Of a DNA stretch of 64,000 nucleotides, positions 10,149 to 21,163 are shown piece after piece. The notes below the pieces were generated by a model that made no database searches, was not told the origin of the DNA, and was given only the letters and a program-made list of their open reading frames with translations. Both the position numbers and the translations under genes were made by a program. The stretch's first letter is position 1. Each line of letters opens with the position of its first letter. This DNA is from Sesamum alatum (taxonomy: Eukaryota; Streptophyta; Magnoliopsida; Lamiales; Pedaliaceae): NCBI GenBank assembly GCA_034509735.1, contig JACGWO010000003.1, positions 35,052,466 through 35,116,465 of the forward strand, written 5' to 3'.

Positions 10149-12114
10149 TCAAACAGAACCGCCAAGAGGGCCGATGCCCAATTCATCCTCAATGTCGTCT
10201 TCCTCGAACAGTCTGAGGAAACGTGCCTGCTCTTGCTGCCTCTTTCGTTTCTGCAAGTACTTATAAGCAGTTATGAAGCCAGCAATTACCACAGCTGAGG
10301 CTAAAATAGCAACAACGGCAACTAAAAACCAGTGCATCCCTTTAAAGTAGTTCTTCGCATTAGAGAAATACTCTGCATCTGTACAAGTAAAATAGTCATT
10401 AGTTTACTTAGATGTACATGATATGCATTCAGTAGAACAACACTAATCCATGCTTGGTACATAAGAAACGTAGGAACAAGTATGTTGATACCCCTCATGA
10501 GATGGTCAGAAGTAGTATGGATTATTACATTTGTTAGTTAAAAAGTAGTCGAAAAGAACATATTTGGCCGTCCGGATTGAATTTTCTGTTGTAAATCGTG
10601 TTCTATTCAACATACACACGCCATGTGTATAAATAATGATTCCAATCAATGTTTCCAGATAGCTGCAAAGAATGAAAACAAACAGTTCAAGAATCCTCAA
10701 CTTATACAAAACTCTAATATCAGCCAACCCAAATCCATTACCACCCTGTCTTGGTCACTGAAAAATGCAATGCATGTCGTGTACGCCATCAATGCACATG
10801 CGTTCAAGAGAACTCAAGTAAATCGGTTAGCAAATGCAAGAACGACATATAAAGTCCTAATTCAAGTGAACAACGATCAAAGACGAGGAGAAAGATGAAA
10901 TAAAGACTCACCGTTTGCAAGAGAGACGCATTCTGGACATAGAAATGTAGCATTAACCTCTTTTTCTTTGAGATGAACATATTTGCCATCAGACCTAGTG
11001 AAATCAGATGCACAGAGTTCCCATTCATCAAAGGGAGTCATTGTAGTGATGGCATCCTTCTCGTAGAATCCACATCGCTTGCACTTTGTATCTTTAAGTT
11101 CTGTTAGAGGCTGGAACGAACAGAAGCATATTTATTATCACCGTTTAAGGTTAAACATTCCACATGCAACAGAGCGAGAAGGTCCTGAATTCAAACACAG
11201 GTTATCCCCGACCCCTCTCCCCCGTTGTACTCAAACCATTACCTGCCAAGATTCTTGACCTTTGAAGGTATAAAGAACATGCTTTTCTTTCACATCTGGT
11301 AAAACTATTGAGTGCTCCCCTTTACACTGAAAGTAGACTGTCTTCTTGGCTGGAAGCCAGTCGTGGGTTTTGTATATCAAAATAGAATCGAGTGTAACAA
11401 CTGCGGCTGATATTAGCACTGCTGACAGGGGAAAATAAACAGATTAAGAAAAGGTACCAACGAGTCACCGGCATAACTTCTTCAGAAGCATTAAGAATAT
11501 CATTTATACCTCTTCCACTCACATTTCAACATGAGGAAAGAAAACCTCTCGAGATATCTTTACTCAACAAGGCCCCAAGACCAAGAGTTCTTGCGTTTGA
11601 ATCTCGTTAATGTATATATTAGTCAATTTATACCATAGTTTCTTACATTAGTCTTTGATATCTTGATGTTCTGAGCATTGTAATTGTTTGGATGTAATGA
11701 CTGACATAAACAAAAGGAGAATAAAGAAAATCTGTGTAATTCCCAAATAAAAATTTCATAACCCAAAAATCGATTCCTTTCGTCAGCAATGCTATTTCCA
11801 CCAAGTACACGACAAAAAACAAATATTAAACAAAACTTACGTCTTACAAGCAAAGACAGAAACGGCATAATAATACCTCTACAAATGCTGATGCATTTTA
11901 ATTCAACAAAATATAATTAATCATCTCCCTAGATAAACACAATGAGATGAAAATATCGTGTGAAAATCACTCGCATATTAACTGAATTGAATCGGCAAAA
12001 CTTTTCACCTGGAGAGTAGCTGAGAAGAATCGTGCATGAGAACAAGAATAGATACGGAACCCTTGGCGCCGAACGTCGATGTATCCTCATACAGTTCATC
12101 TTCGCCGCCCCCAT
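10149..12114 (-). CDS. Uncharacterised plant single-pass membrane protein with CxxC pairs
   Basis: Four minus-strand exons: 12114-12009, 11421-11243, 11110-10912, 10378-10149 (714 nt, 237 aa). Residues 1-35 form a signal peptide (basic start, then VPYLFLFSCTILLSY). The extracellular or luminal part has VTLDSILIYKTHDWLPAKK, a CKRCGF pair and a later LCPEC pair, which together could bind a metal. Near the C terminus HWFLVAVVAILASAVVIAGF is a membrane helix, followed by a basic stop-transfer segment (KYLQKRKRQQ) and an acidic tail. It would be a type I protein of the secretory pathway. I recognise it as a conserved plant family without a known function and give no name. Confidence 0.85.
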
Positions 12115-12538
12115 ATTCCGATCAATGAATAAGATTAGAAAATGTAATCAGTTCAATTTGGATCGAATATAGGGCTTCTCGGATTTGATTTTTCTTCTGA
12201 GATCAAGAGCTGGTGGTGTGGACAAAGGAACTGGGGATTGGGGAAGAAGGGAGCTGGGGGTTCGCGCGTTAAACAACTGTCGCTTTTGTTTAAGGTTGTG
12301 CGCTTCGCAGTCAAGGTTGTACCCGCACAAGGATTCAGTTGGAGACGGTTACTGAGAATTTCCAGTTAGTTGGGTGTTTCCCAAAATAAACCAAAAAACA
12401 AAATGAAGAAAATACAATAGTGTAAATCTATTTTCACTTGAATTTTTCAAAATTGATATTATCATCCTTTTTTTTGTTAATTCTGAAAACCAAGAATTTC
12501 CCTTTTACTCGATTTAGAATATTTTTTTTTTAACAAAG

Positions 12539-12569
<31 letters not shown>

Positions 12570-12660
12570 TTTGCTTGGTAAGTCGGGTTTGAGAACTGAA
12601 TTTAATTTCTTATCATCCATTTGTATTTCAAATCATATTACATCTTTTACTCTACTTAAC
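12115..12660. other. Intergenic region, upstream of the membrane-protein gene
   Basis: Holds the promoter side of the minus-strand gene at 10149-12114. A T-rich tract and an (ATT)n run lie near 12520-12565. No gene or element border seen before the SINE target-site duplication at 12661. Confidence 0.4.
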
Positions 12661-12765
12661 ATATGCACCCACGTGCTAAGGAAGCCTTAGTTAGTTGGTG
12701 AAGCTGAGGCCCATGATCGTAGATATCGTGGGTTCGAACTCCTGCGTGGGTTGATTTTATTTCTA

Positions 12766-14143
12766 TGAAAAATTGCATATTACCCCCCTGTATTTTCAAA
12801 AGTCAGCTAAAAACTCCCTTGTGTTTTAAAAATATGCAAAAAACCCCCTGTGTTTTGTAAAATCCTGCAAAAAAGCCCCTCTCCGTTAGAATCTAACGGA
12901 GAGTGTGTAACACACGCCACTTGTAAGACTGGGCTTCATTTTTTATCTTTTTTAGGGTTATTTTATAGTACAAATGACCATTTTACCCTCTTCTTTTGAG
13001 TATTTAAATGTATTTTAATAAATTAATATTATTGATTAATTTAAATTACTATTTAATCTGAATATATGTTAATAAATTATATTTATTTATGGAAATAATC
13101 TACAAAAATTTACTTTTTTAGATATTTATATAAATATAAATATAAATTAATTGTACAATTATATATTAATAACAAAATTAAATTATTACTTAGTCTAAAT
13201 ATTATTTTAATAAATTATATTAAATTAAAATACCAATAAATTATATTTAAATTAAAATAATATTTTTATGAATATAAAATGTTAATAAATTATAATAATT
13301 ATATATTATTAACTAATTAATTAAATATAAAAAAGTAAATTATATTATTAAATAATATTTAACTTTTATCTTATATATAAATATAACCCAATTTCCATAA
13401 CACTCAATTTTTAAATTTTTTAAAAAAATTAAAAAAAAAATTGGGCGACGGCAACCGTCGCCGTCGCCCAAATCAGCTATGAGTGACTGCCGTCGCTGTC
13501 GCCCAGATCAGCCCTGGGCGACTGCAGTTGGCGGTCGCCCAAAACAGCCATGGGCGACCGCCGTCGCAGTCGCCCAAATCAACGGCGGTCGCCCAGGTTG
13601 TGAGGCGACGGCGACGGCACCGTCGCCCCCTCTGCTGGCGGGCGGCAAAGGGTTGGGGGAGGGGGGCTTGGCGACGGACTGGGGGAAGGGGGGCTGGTGG
13701 CGGGCTAGGGGAAGGGGGGCTGGATGCAGTTGGGGGAGGGGTTGGTGGCGGGGGGTGGGTGGGTGAGGGTTTAACATAGATATTTTATTTGTTTAAATAA
13801 TTTATTTTTATAATTTTAAATATAATATAAAAAAAATAGATTAAATCCAGGCCCTTGATTTTTTTTATAAATTTAAGATTAACGGCTGAGATGAGTTGAT
13901 CAGATCCTACGGCTTTAATGCAATCAAAAGAGATCCAACGGTTATTAAAAACTGAAATAATATAGATATATAAGGGTATAACGATCTTTTAGCAAAAAAA
14001 TTAACGCCGTTAGGTTTAGTTAACGGCGAGGGGCGAGTATGCAGGGTTTTACAAAATACAGGGGGTTTTTTGCATATTTTTAAAACACAAGGGAGTTTTT
14101 AACTGACTTTTGAAAACACAAGGGGTTAATATGCAATTTGTCC
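12766..14143. mobile_element. Non-autonomous Mutator-like element inserted in the SINE
   Basis: A 1378-bp element with a 9-bp target duplication TTATTTCTA on each side (12757-12765 and 14144-14152). The terminal inverted repeats are over 100 bp: left from 12766 (AAATTGCATATTA, TTTTCAAAAGTCAG, AAAACCCCCTGTGTTTT), right mirrored at 14030-14140. A 9-bp duplication with long inverted repeats is typical of Mutator-like elements. The interior is AT-rich DNA plus a GC-rich island and codes for no transposase. Confidence 0.88.
13440..13770. repeat. GC-rich island of GGCGACGG-type short inverted repeats
   Basis: Within an AT-rich transposon, about 330 bp are built from GGGCGACGGC, GACCGCCGTCGC and GTCGCCCA words in both orientations (13440-13630), then G-rich GGGGGAGGGG / GGTGGCGGG runs (13650-13770). 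The words can pair into several hairpins. The open frames across it (Arg/Gly/Pro-rich) are a result of base bias, not genes. Confidence 0.8.
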
Positions 14144-14341
14144 TTATTTCTACTATATAGTAGGTATAATTTGTTTGTTGTAATAAGTAGGTGTTAGTTT
14201 ATGTGATATTATTAGTATGATTGTTTGTAATTGTCTCTGTTCGATATTGATAGCCGACATGACTGAATGTAATCACTTTACTTTCGATTAATAAAATTCA
14301 TCGCTTCTAATTTAAAAAAAATATATATATGCACCCACGTG

Positions 14342-14905
14342 TATAAAGATGACATCAAGTATCATATAAGAAAAAAATATTAAACAGATAACGTGTATAT
14401 ATTAAATTAGAGTAAAAGATACAATAAAATTTGAAATAAAAAATTCAATACGACAACCACACAGCGTATCCAAAACCATATTTAAATTTAAAAAAAAAAA
14501 CAATTAAGGAAGGATCAGGTGGGCCAACACAGATTTGGAATTTAAGCCTTAGGAGAGCTGGGGAATCAGATTTGATCGAATCAAACCAATTACACAATAA
14601 ATGTAATACTCGTACAATTTGATTAATTACTTTCTTTGAACTGTATACCAACTATACGACAAAATCAATTACACTAGTGATACAATTGGTTCAAATATGG
14701 AGTTGACAAAACTTGTTGGCGAGTTGTTCTGTTTTTCCTTAGCTCATTACTGCAATCAAGCAGGGTGCAAGTGTAGTGTAAGAAAAAGGCATTCAGATAG
14801 CAGAGAAACCAGTGAAATATTATTCATTTCACTGTTGTGGATGAAGTTTAGCTTTCTGTCAACACATCCCTTTTCCATGTTACAGAAAGTTCTCTGCTCC
14901 TAACT
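14342..14905. other. Intergenic region and 3' flank of ALS3
   Basis: AT-rich sequence between the SINE and the ALS3 stop codon at 14906. The last 150 bp or so is likely ALS3 3' UTR. No other feature seen. Confidence 0.4.
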
Positions 14906-15994
14906 TCAGTCGGAAGAGAACACCTTAGTTTCCAACTGGTAAGCCTTGGTGAAGAACGAAGGCCAGCAGAGATACGTCGACATGATGCTGCTTACGGTAG
15001 ATGCCCCGACCAGCATGTTCATCACCACGATCTGTAGCTGGATGGCCTCTAGAGGCGATGCTCCGCCCATAATTAGGCCCGTCATTGCACCGGGAAGTGA
15101 AATTAGCCCGACGGTCTTGGCATTGTCCAGAACCGGAGAGAGCGCAATCACCAATGCCCGTTTCACCTGCTGCATCGTTGCCTGACGAGGCGTTGCCCCG
15201 AGAGCAAGTGCTGTCTCTACCTACAAAGGGGTACCATCAAGAACTAGTTAAAATTGAAATGATGAAGACAGGGGGAAGATTTAGGACAAACAAGAAGCCG
15301 TTTTTCCTAGAATGATAGGATGTATATACCAGGCTCATCTGGATCTTGATGTCGTCCCGGAGCTTTTTCATGGTAACACCGGTGACCGTCATTGCATTGC
15401 CCACCATCATGCCTGCAACGGGGATGATGTACCTTGGAGTGAAGGGGAAAACACGCAGAACCACCAACATAAACATAGTAATCGACGTTCCTGCCAGAAT
15501 CGACACTCCCGCCACATACTTCCCTCTTGGTACGTGTTTTGCTCGTTGTCCGGCTGTGTAACCAGCAACAGAAACCTATTCAAACACATCAAAATTAAGC
15601 CCCTCTTCTTTTTTTAATGTTTAAGAAACAGCATTGGTCCTTGTCAAGTGTATATAGCTCAAGCTGATTCTTGGTTTATTAACCATTTATGCAAGAAACA
15701 GAAAATTTCAACTCTGCTCTGTCAGCGTACACACCACATAAGAAATTTTACCTCAACCATAAGTCAGAATTGAAAAATTCAGACAAATCCATCTCTCTTC
15801 TTAAGGCGTGCAAGAAACGTTAAACGTTCAGACGACAGCAATTGTTTAACATGTTGAGCACGTCGGTTCCATTTGATCAAAACATTTTGTTATTTTTCAG
15901 ACACAAAACTTAGACTATGATTGATAAGAATAACAGATGAGACCTGTTCAAGAATTCACCAACAACTGCAAGAAACCATGCCAAAACTAGAATG

Positions 15995-16025
<31 letters not shown>

Positions 16026-16521
16026 TTCTGATATGCTGTCTGACCGAAAACCAAGTTGAAAACTGCTGTCCGAATGGGTGAAAAATAGCCGTTTCTGGTA
16101 ATCCAAGTCCACAGACCATGGCAGAATAGGAATATTCAAAGGGGGAATTGAACAAATTATATGAAGAAAAAACATGAAATAGACAATCTTTTGCAGAAAA
16201 AACGACATCATTGAAAAGAATCGAAAACAAGATTTCTGAAGAAGCAAGAGAGAGAACACACACACAGACACAGACACACATACATACCATGAAAAGATAA
16301 GCCATAACAATCCAGACAGCGTTCTTTTGGTTGAATATGAACTGCAGAACAAACCCAATGACGGAGAGTTGAAGAAAAGCCCTTAAAATGGAGTAAGCCA
16401 TCTCAGCCTCCAGCCCCAGCTTCTGAATGTATGAGAGGAAGACGGCCATCATCACCACCGCCAGCGCCGCCGTGGGCTTGATCATACCCTTCAAGAACTC
16501 CACCAGCCACGCCCAGTCCAT
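14906..16521 (-). CDS. ALS3: ALS3/STAR2, UPF0014 (FetB-like) membrane protein of an ABC-type complex
   Basis: Three exons on the minus strand: 16521-16288, 15575-15330, 15220-14906 (795 nt, 264 aa). The start is MDWAWLVEFLKGM; a longer frame upstream begins only at a non-ATG codon. About seven membrane helices are visible, for example PTAALAVVMMAVFLSY, VWIVMAYLFM, ILAGTSITMFMLVVLRVF and IQLQIVVMNMLVGAS. The central YIIPVAGMMVGNAMT and GLISLPGAMTGLIMGGASP segments are family signatures. In Arabidopsis ALS3 works with the nucleotide-binding protein STAR1 in aluminium tolerance and phosphate-dependent root growth. Intron 1 holds two CA-repeat tracts. Length matches the family (about 270 aa). Confidence 0.93.
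16006..16285. repeat. CT/CA microsatellite tracts in ALS3 intron 1
   Basis: A (CT)n(CA)n tract at about 15995-16024 and a second (CA)n/ACAGA tract at 16256-16285, ending just at the exon 1 donor. The second tract reaches the splice donor, so length changes there lie within a few bases of the donor. Confidence 0.8.
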
Positions 16522-16859
16522 GGTATTGGTAAGCCTCGACAAAAAGTTGTTAATGCAGAAAGGGTTTAGCTTTAACTAAATCAACTGAAAACTCGAGGTA
16601 CGATACAAGGTACAAGCGCTATTATATAATAATAAAATTTTGAAATTACGTCTTCGCCCCTCTATTATGATAAAATTATAAAAATCACTCTCACCAATAA
16701 TTTCGTGTGACTGACGATTTTACTATTTATATTGATATCCACCAACCATATGACTTAATATAATTATTCAAATAATAAAAATATTTTTTGACAAATCTAT
16801 TATAGTTACACATATATAACAATAACTATTTTAAAATTGCAAGTGGGTATATATTTTTA

Positions 16860-17297
16860 GGATAAATTACAATGAACTCTCTTAATGTTTGCATAATTAT
16901 AAATATTCTCTCGTTATTTGAAAAATTATAAATATCTCTTGATATTTGATGAAATTATGTAATCCTTCGATGCAAACCTAAAATTACCAATTTTGTCTTT
17001 GCTGTATTTTTTTAAAAAAAAAATAAAATATATATTTAACAAAGCAGACGAGGCTGATGAAAAAATTATTAAAAAAGACCATTTTGTTAAAAAATAAATG
17101 AATTTTTAATTTATAATGCACAAAGGCATTTTTATCAGTTCACTATAAAAAAATTTAATGGAAATCTAACAGAGACTAATGGATTGAACTAGTTGTTAAA
17201 CGACCATTAAAATCATGGGGATATTTATAAATTTTCAAACAACGACGAGATATTCGTAATTATGTCAAATCTAAAAAAATGTAGTTGTAATTTATCC
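16860..17297. mobile_element. MITE family B, copy 1
   Basis: 438 bp with imperfect terminal inverted repeats (left GGATAAATTACA, right TGTAATTTATCC) and interior mirrored strings about AATTATAAATAT. Flanking 9-mers ATATTTTTA (16851-16859) and ATATTATTA (17298-17306) differ at one base, so they are a decayed 9-bp target duplication. No coding capacity. Related to the element at 34420-34834. Confidence 0.7.
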
Positions 17298-17489
17298 ATA
17301 TTATTATGTGTGTTTAGAAAATTTTAAATTTTTATTAATAAAATAATATTATAATTTCTATGTAAATGTAATATATATCCGCCAAGCCTGTAAAATTTAG
17401 TCAATTTAAAAAATATATATTATGCACAAAATAAAATAATAATATATATAACATAATCTTATGTTATATAGAAATTGAATTTACAATGA

Positions 17490-17776
17490 TTAATTAGATA
17501 CGCGTAAATCCCGTGTGGGAGGGAGCAGAAGAGACCTTCCCTGGTGGAGATGAAAATTTGATACGAACCCGTGGAGTTGATATCCGGAATCTGCATAAAG
17601 TGGTGAATGGTGATGCTTTGGTGTCAGGATTGATGTGCACTGTAGCCGGTACGTACGACCGCATACGAATAGGTACCACTCTTCTTCCCATTGACATTCA
17701 CTTGTCTGTTACTGTACGCCCTGGACCAATGTGCGCTTCTGGGTCCCACCTTAGTCATCGGAATCTTGAACATTAA
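17490..17776. other. Unassigned GC-richer patch with overlapping ORFs
   Basis: A sharp rise in GC in AT-rich surroundings, with an 87-codon plus-strand ORF (17513-17776) and a 67-codon minus-strand ORF. Neither protein is recognised. It could be an old gene or transposon fragment. No start, splice site or domain supports a live gene. Confidence 0.3.
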
Positions 17777-17835
17777 TCATTACCCCACTCCAATCGCCTA
17801 AATTGATACCCGCTACTTATTTATACGGTAAATCA

Positions 17836-18324
17836 TAGAGATAATTATACTATCTATGTACCCGACTTCACGATATTACACGTAACTTTTTTATAATTCG
17901 AAAAATATTATTTAGTGTTTTTTAGGTTTGTTTATGCATAATAAATAAATTTTTTCGTTAATCAAAATTTATTAAATTTATTTTTATTAGACTTCAATAG
18001 ACTTATTATTGACTTGTTATAAGTCAAATAAATTTTTTTATATAAAAATTACTCTTATACATCTCCACGCGTTAATACGTGCGAGAAGGTATATATTCAC
18101 CCTTGTAAGATAGTTTAGTCCGAAAATATTTGTTTGACTTGCAATAAGTGAGTAATAAATCAATCAATGATAAATATATTTTGTGAATTTTGACTAACAT
18201 ATGGATCAATTTTCTGCACGGAAACTAATGTCAAAAGTTATTAGATGTAATTTTTTAAACTATAAAGAGTCTATGTGTGATTATATCAAATCTCAAGAAA
18301 GAAAGAACGAGGCAATTATTCCTA
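17836..18324. mobile_element. MITE family A, copy 1
   Basis: About 490 bp with ends resembling GATAATTAT / AATTATTCC in inverted order. The interior has CACGCGTTAATACGTG and TTTGACTTGCAATAAGTG, closely shared with the copies at 44619-45149 and 50014-50541. The target duplication was not found for this copy. Confidence 0.65.
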
Positions 18325-19905
18325 TATATTTGGTTAAATATATAGAATTTTTGGATCATTAATGAAGTCCAAGATGTAATTAATACTATGCATGTGACAG
18401 AATGATACGAAAAATAATAATAACATTAATTTGAGGTGAATGCAACGTTATTGAAGATCTAATCAACTAGTCCTTTATATCTCATTGAAAAATATAGAAA
18501 AAATTTGTACCGTTATAAGGTGCAATTTCTCTAGGCAGCTTATCAAATTATTTAAAATGTTATGACATAGATATCTAGACATGTGTATTTTACAGAAGAG
18601 AAAAGTTGGACAAGAAAAAAAAAATATGTATCTATTCTATGTATGTTTGATTTGACATACAGCCGATAATTGATGGTGATTAAAGACAAGAATTGCATGT
18701 GAGGTCATATGGTGGTCACATGATGTTTGTTACATTCCTTTTCTTTCTTCTTCTGTTCAATTCCAACATTTATTAAGTGATCCCATGTTAACAGTTGATA
18801 AGGGCCATTCGTTTATGATTAAAGTTTTTAATATATAAATTTTCAAATATTGCATAATCACTCATTGAAATTGTTCGATAAAAATATTATTCGAATCAAG
18901 ATTGATACTCATTTTTTCACAAAAAATATTGGGCAATTCCCCAAAAGATTCTTTCAATTATTATGAATTGATTAATGCCTAGACCACATAATCACTGGCC
19001 ACCCTGCCACGATGGTGCTCAAGTCCCGTTCCGACGACTTTAGAGCTGGAACGTCGTGTTAAACACACTCTAAGATTCATTAAATTACGAATTAAAAAGT
19101 TGGAGAAAGTTTTTCTTGGGGGAAGGGGGGGATTTGCATGTGTTGTTGAGGGAGAATTAGTGTCCAAATACAGAAAAGTGAATGAAATTGAAAATTATTT
19201 GAGGAATTTTGCTTATCATGGTAAAATAAATCGTCAAAAAACAGATCAGTTGAAGGGGGAGAAAACGTATTTAGAAGTGTAGGGTGAAGCTGGTGGAAAC
19301 GCATAAAAGATTGGGTTAGTGAGGGGTTTGTAAGCGAGTAGTTGGGCGGAGGTGGGAAGGTCGTTGTTGGCCAGAATCGTCAACGACAGTAACTGAAAAT
19401 TGATGAGAAGCGATTGTTTTAAAGATAGAAAAGTATTTTTGTTCTTGTTAATTATTTTTTTAGACTAAATCCACTAATTAAGTTGTATTCCAAGTACTCT
19501 TTAACTTAATAACAAATATAAAATGGCAAGATAATTTATATGTTTTTAATACATGCTGTTCTCACTCAATCCAATAATAGCAAAATTCGGACATGATGGT
19601 GGGGGCAAGAAGGGTATTTGTTTGGACAAAAACAGTGAGTTTGGTGGTGGCCCACAAAAAGAGTAAAGTATGAGGGGAATTTTGGCAATATGCTTATCAG
19701 AATGAGTACTGGACTTATCACATCTGGACAGGTTCAATTCAGCCCTACATAATTTTTCTCAAAGTTAAAACAATCTTAACTGCCCACTACTACTAATGAT
19801 TCTCTCAACTGAAACTGGCCATAAAGATTTAATTATTTTAATCAATTTATATCCTCAATTAAGATCAATATATTTATGGGGAATCTGAGAAAAAGTTGAA
19901 GAAAC
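18325..19905. other. Intergenic DNA, no feature identified
   Basis: AT-rich sequence with a somewhat more complex segment at 18975-19380 where short ORFs occur on both strands. None has a recognisable domain or consistent coding look. Confidence 0.4.
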
Positions 19906-20209
19906 AGAGTTAATCAATCACCAATGATCTCTTGACGGAATGATTAAGGTTGAAATTTCATGATTTTAAAGTTTATGGGTTCGAACTTCACCAATGCGTG
20001 GGATGTTAGTCTACTGTATAGTAGGATTGTTTGTATATTGTAATAGTAAGGGGTTGTTGAGATTTAATTTATGTGATATTATTGATCAATGTATGATTAT
20101 TGTAATTGTTGCTATGAAATATTGATGGTCGGCAGAGTTGATTGTAATGAATTTAGTTCAATTAATAATATTTATCGCTTTCACTTTAAAAAAAAAAGAG
20201 TTAATCAAT
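19906..20209 (+). mobile_element. tRNA-derived SINE, second copy, uninterrupted
   Basis: Flanked by the 13-bp direct repeat AGAGTTAATCAAT at 19906-19918 and 20197-20209. The body (19919-20196, 278 bp) has a B box GGGTTCGAACTTC near 19978, a middle part with CTGTATAGTAGG, and a 3' end TTATCGCTTTCACTTT followed by an A tail. It aligns with the split SINE at 12661-14341. Confidence 0.85.
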
Positions 20210-20586
20210 TTTTTTGTACAAATTAAATTGAAATCGAACTTGTAGTACGCTAATATAATACAACGAAAATCGAATTGAATGAATCGATTTGATTTCGATA
20301 ATTACAGCATTCTTTTCTAAAGTCCAATTCGTTGTCATGGTTTTGTTTAAAATTAAAATCGAAATTGAATCGCTTACTAAATTTTCATAACTTTAAAATT
20401 CGAATATCAAAACGAAAAAAATTGACTCTTTTTTTAATCGATTTCTTCAGTTTATATGAGCATCCCTAGATTTGAATAATTTGTTAATTATTCATGACAA
20501 TAATTATAATCTTGTAATTATAAGTATTCATGGATTTGCTCCTTTAATAAAATATATATGAATTTATAAAATATTATAGATGAACA

Positions 20587-20815
20587 GGCTTATTTATTTA
20601 TTTAATATTAAAAAAATAAAAAATAATAAAAATAAATATAATATAAAACATATAACATTAATGGTAAAAGTCGAACTCATGGAGTTCGACTTTTACCGAA
20701 ATTTTATTTTTTTTATAAAATTCTTCCAAGAGTTCGACTTGAAGTCGAACTCATGGAGTTCGACTTCAATCATATAAAGTCGAACTCTCGGAGTTCGACT
20801 TCTACTTTTTTTAAA

Positions 20816-20867
<52 letters not shown>

Positions 20868-20870
20868 TAG
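20587..20870 (+). repeat. Left terminal inverted repeat of the MULE
   Basis: Begins GGCTTATTTATTTATTTAAT. It contains three palindromes built on AAGTCGAACTC...GAGTTCGACTT (about 20668-20697, 20741-20767, 20776-20803) and then an (ATT)n run at 20819-20867. The right copy has two palindromes, so the left one gained or the right one lost a unit. Confidence 0.85.
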
Positions 20871-21163
20871 TTTGCGTTCAATTTTTTCTTTTTTTTATTT
20901 TTTTTATTATTATTATTGTTATTATTATTATTATTATTTAGTCTGCATATATTTAAAATAAATGTACAACACAAAATATTTATTAACACAAAAAAATATA
21001 ATTACATTAAAAAAATTATATTTAAATCAAAGAATAAAATTTAAAAAATTAATAATTACAATTCTTAAAATTATTATTGTCTTCTACGACCCCTTACCGA
21101 CGCATCAGCTTGTCTTGAATGACCCTCCCTTTGTTGGTATTGATGTCTATCTCGCGTTTGTGC

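Larger units (their letters stand above)
12661..14341 (+). mobile_element. tRNA-derived SINE, split by a nested transposon
   Basis: Flanked by a 15-bp direct repeat ATATGCACCCACGTG at 12661-12675 and 14327-14341. The 5' part (12676-12765) starts with a tRNA-like head: TTAGTTGGTGAAGC resembles an A box, and GGGTTCGAACTCC at about 12730 is a near-perfect RNA polymerase III B box. The 3' part (14144-14326) has a body and an A-rich tail after TCATCGCTTC. Once the nested element at 12766-14143 is removed, the SINE is about 270 bp. A second copy of the same family is at 19919-20196. Confidence 0.85.

Noticed and set aside
12700..12770. Possible tRNA gene (A and B boxes)
   Set aside because: The B box is good but there is no acceptor stem or cloverleaf; the sequence is the head of a SINE with target duplications.
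13479..13779. Three overlapping ORFs of 89-98 codons in the GC-rich island
   Set aside because: Arg/Gly/Pro/Ala-only proteins produced by GGCGACGG repeats; open in several frames because GC-rich repeats lack stop codons.
20753..20941. Tyr/Ile-rich 62-codon ORF
   Set aside because: Encoded by ATT microsatellite inside the MULE terminal repeat.
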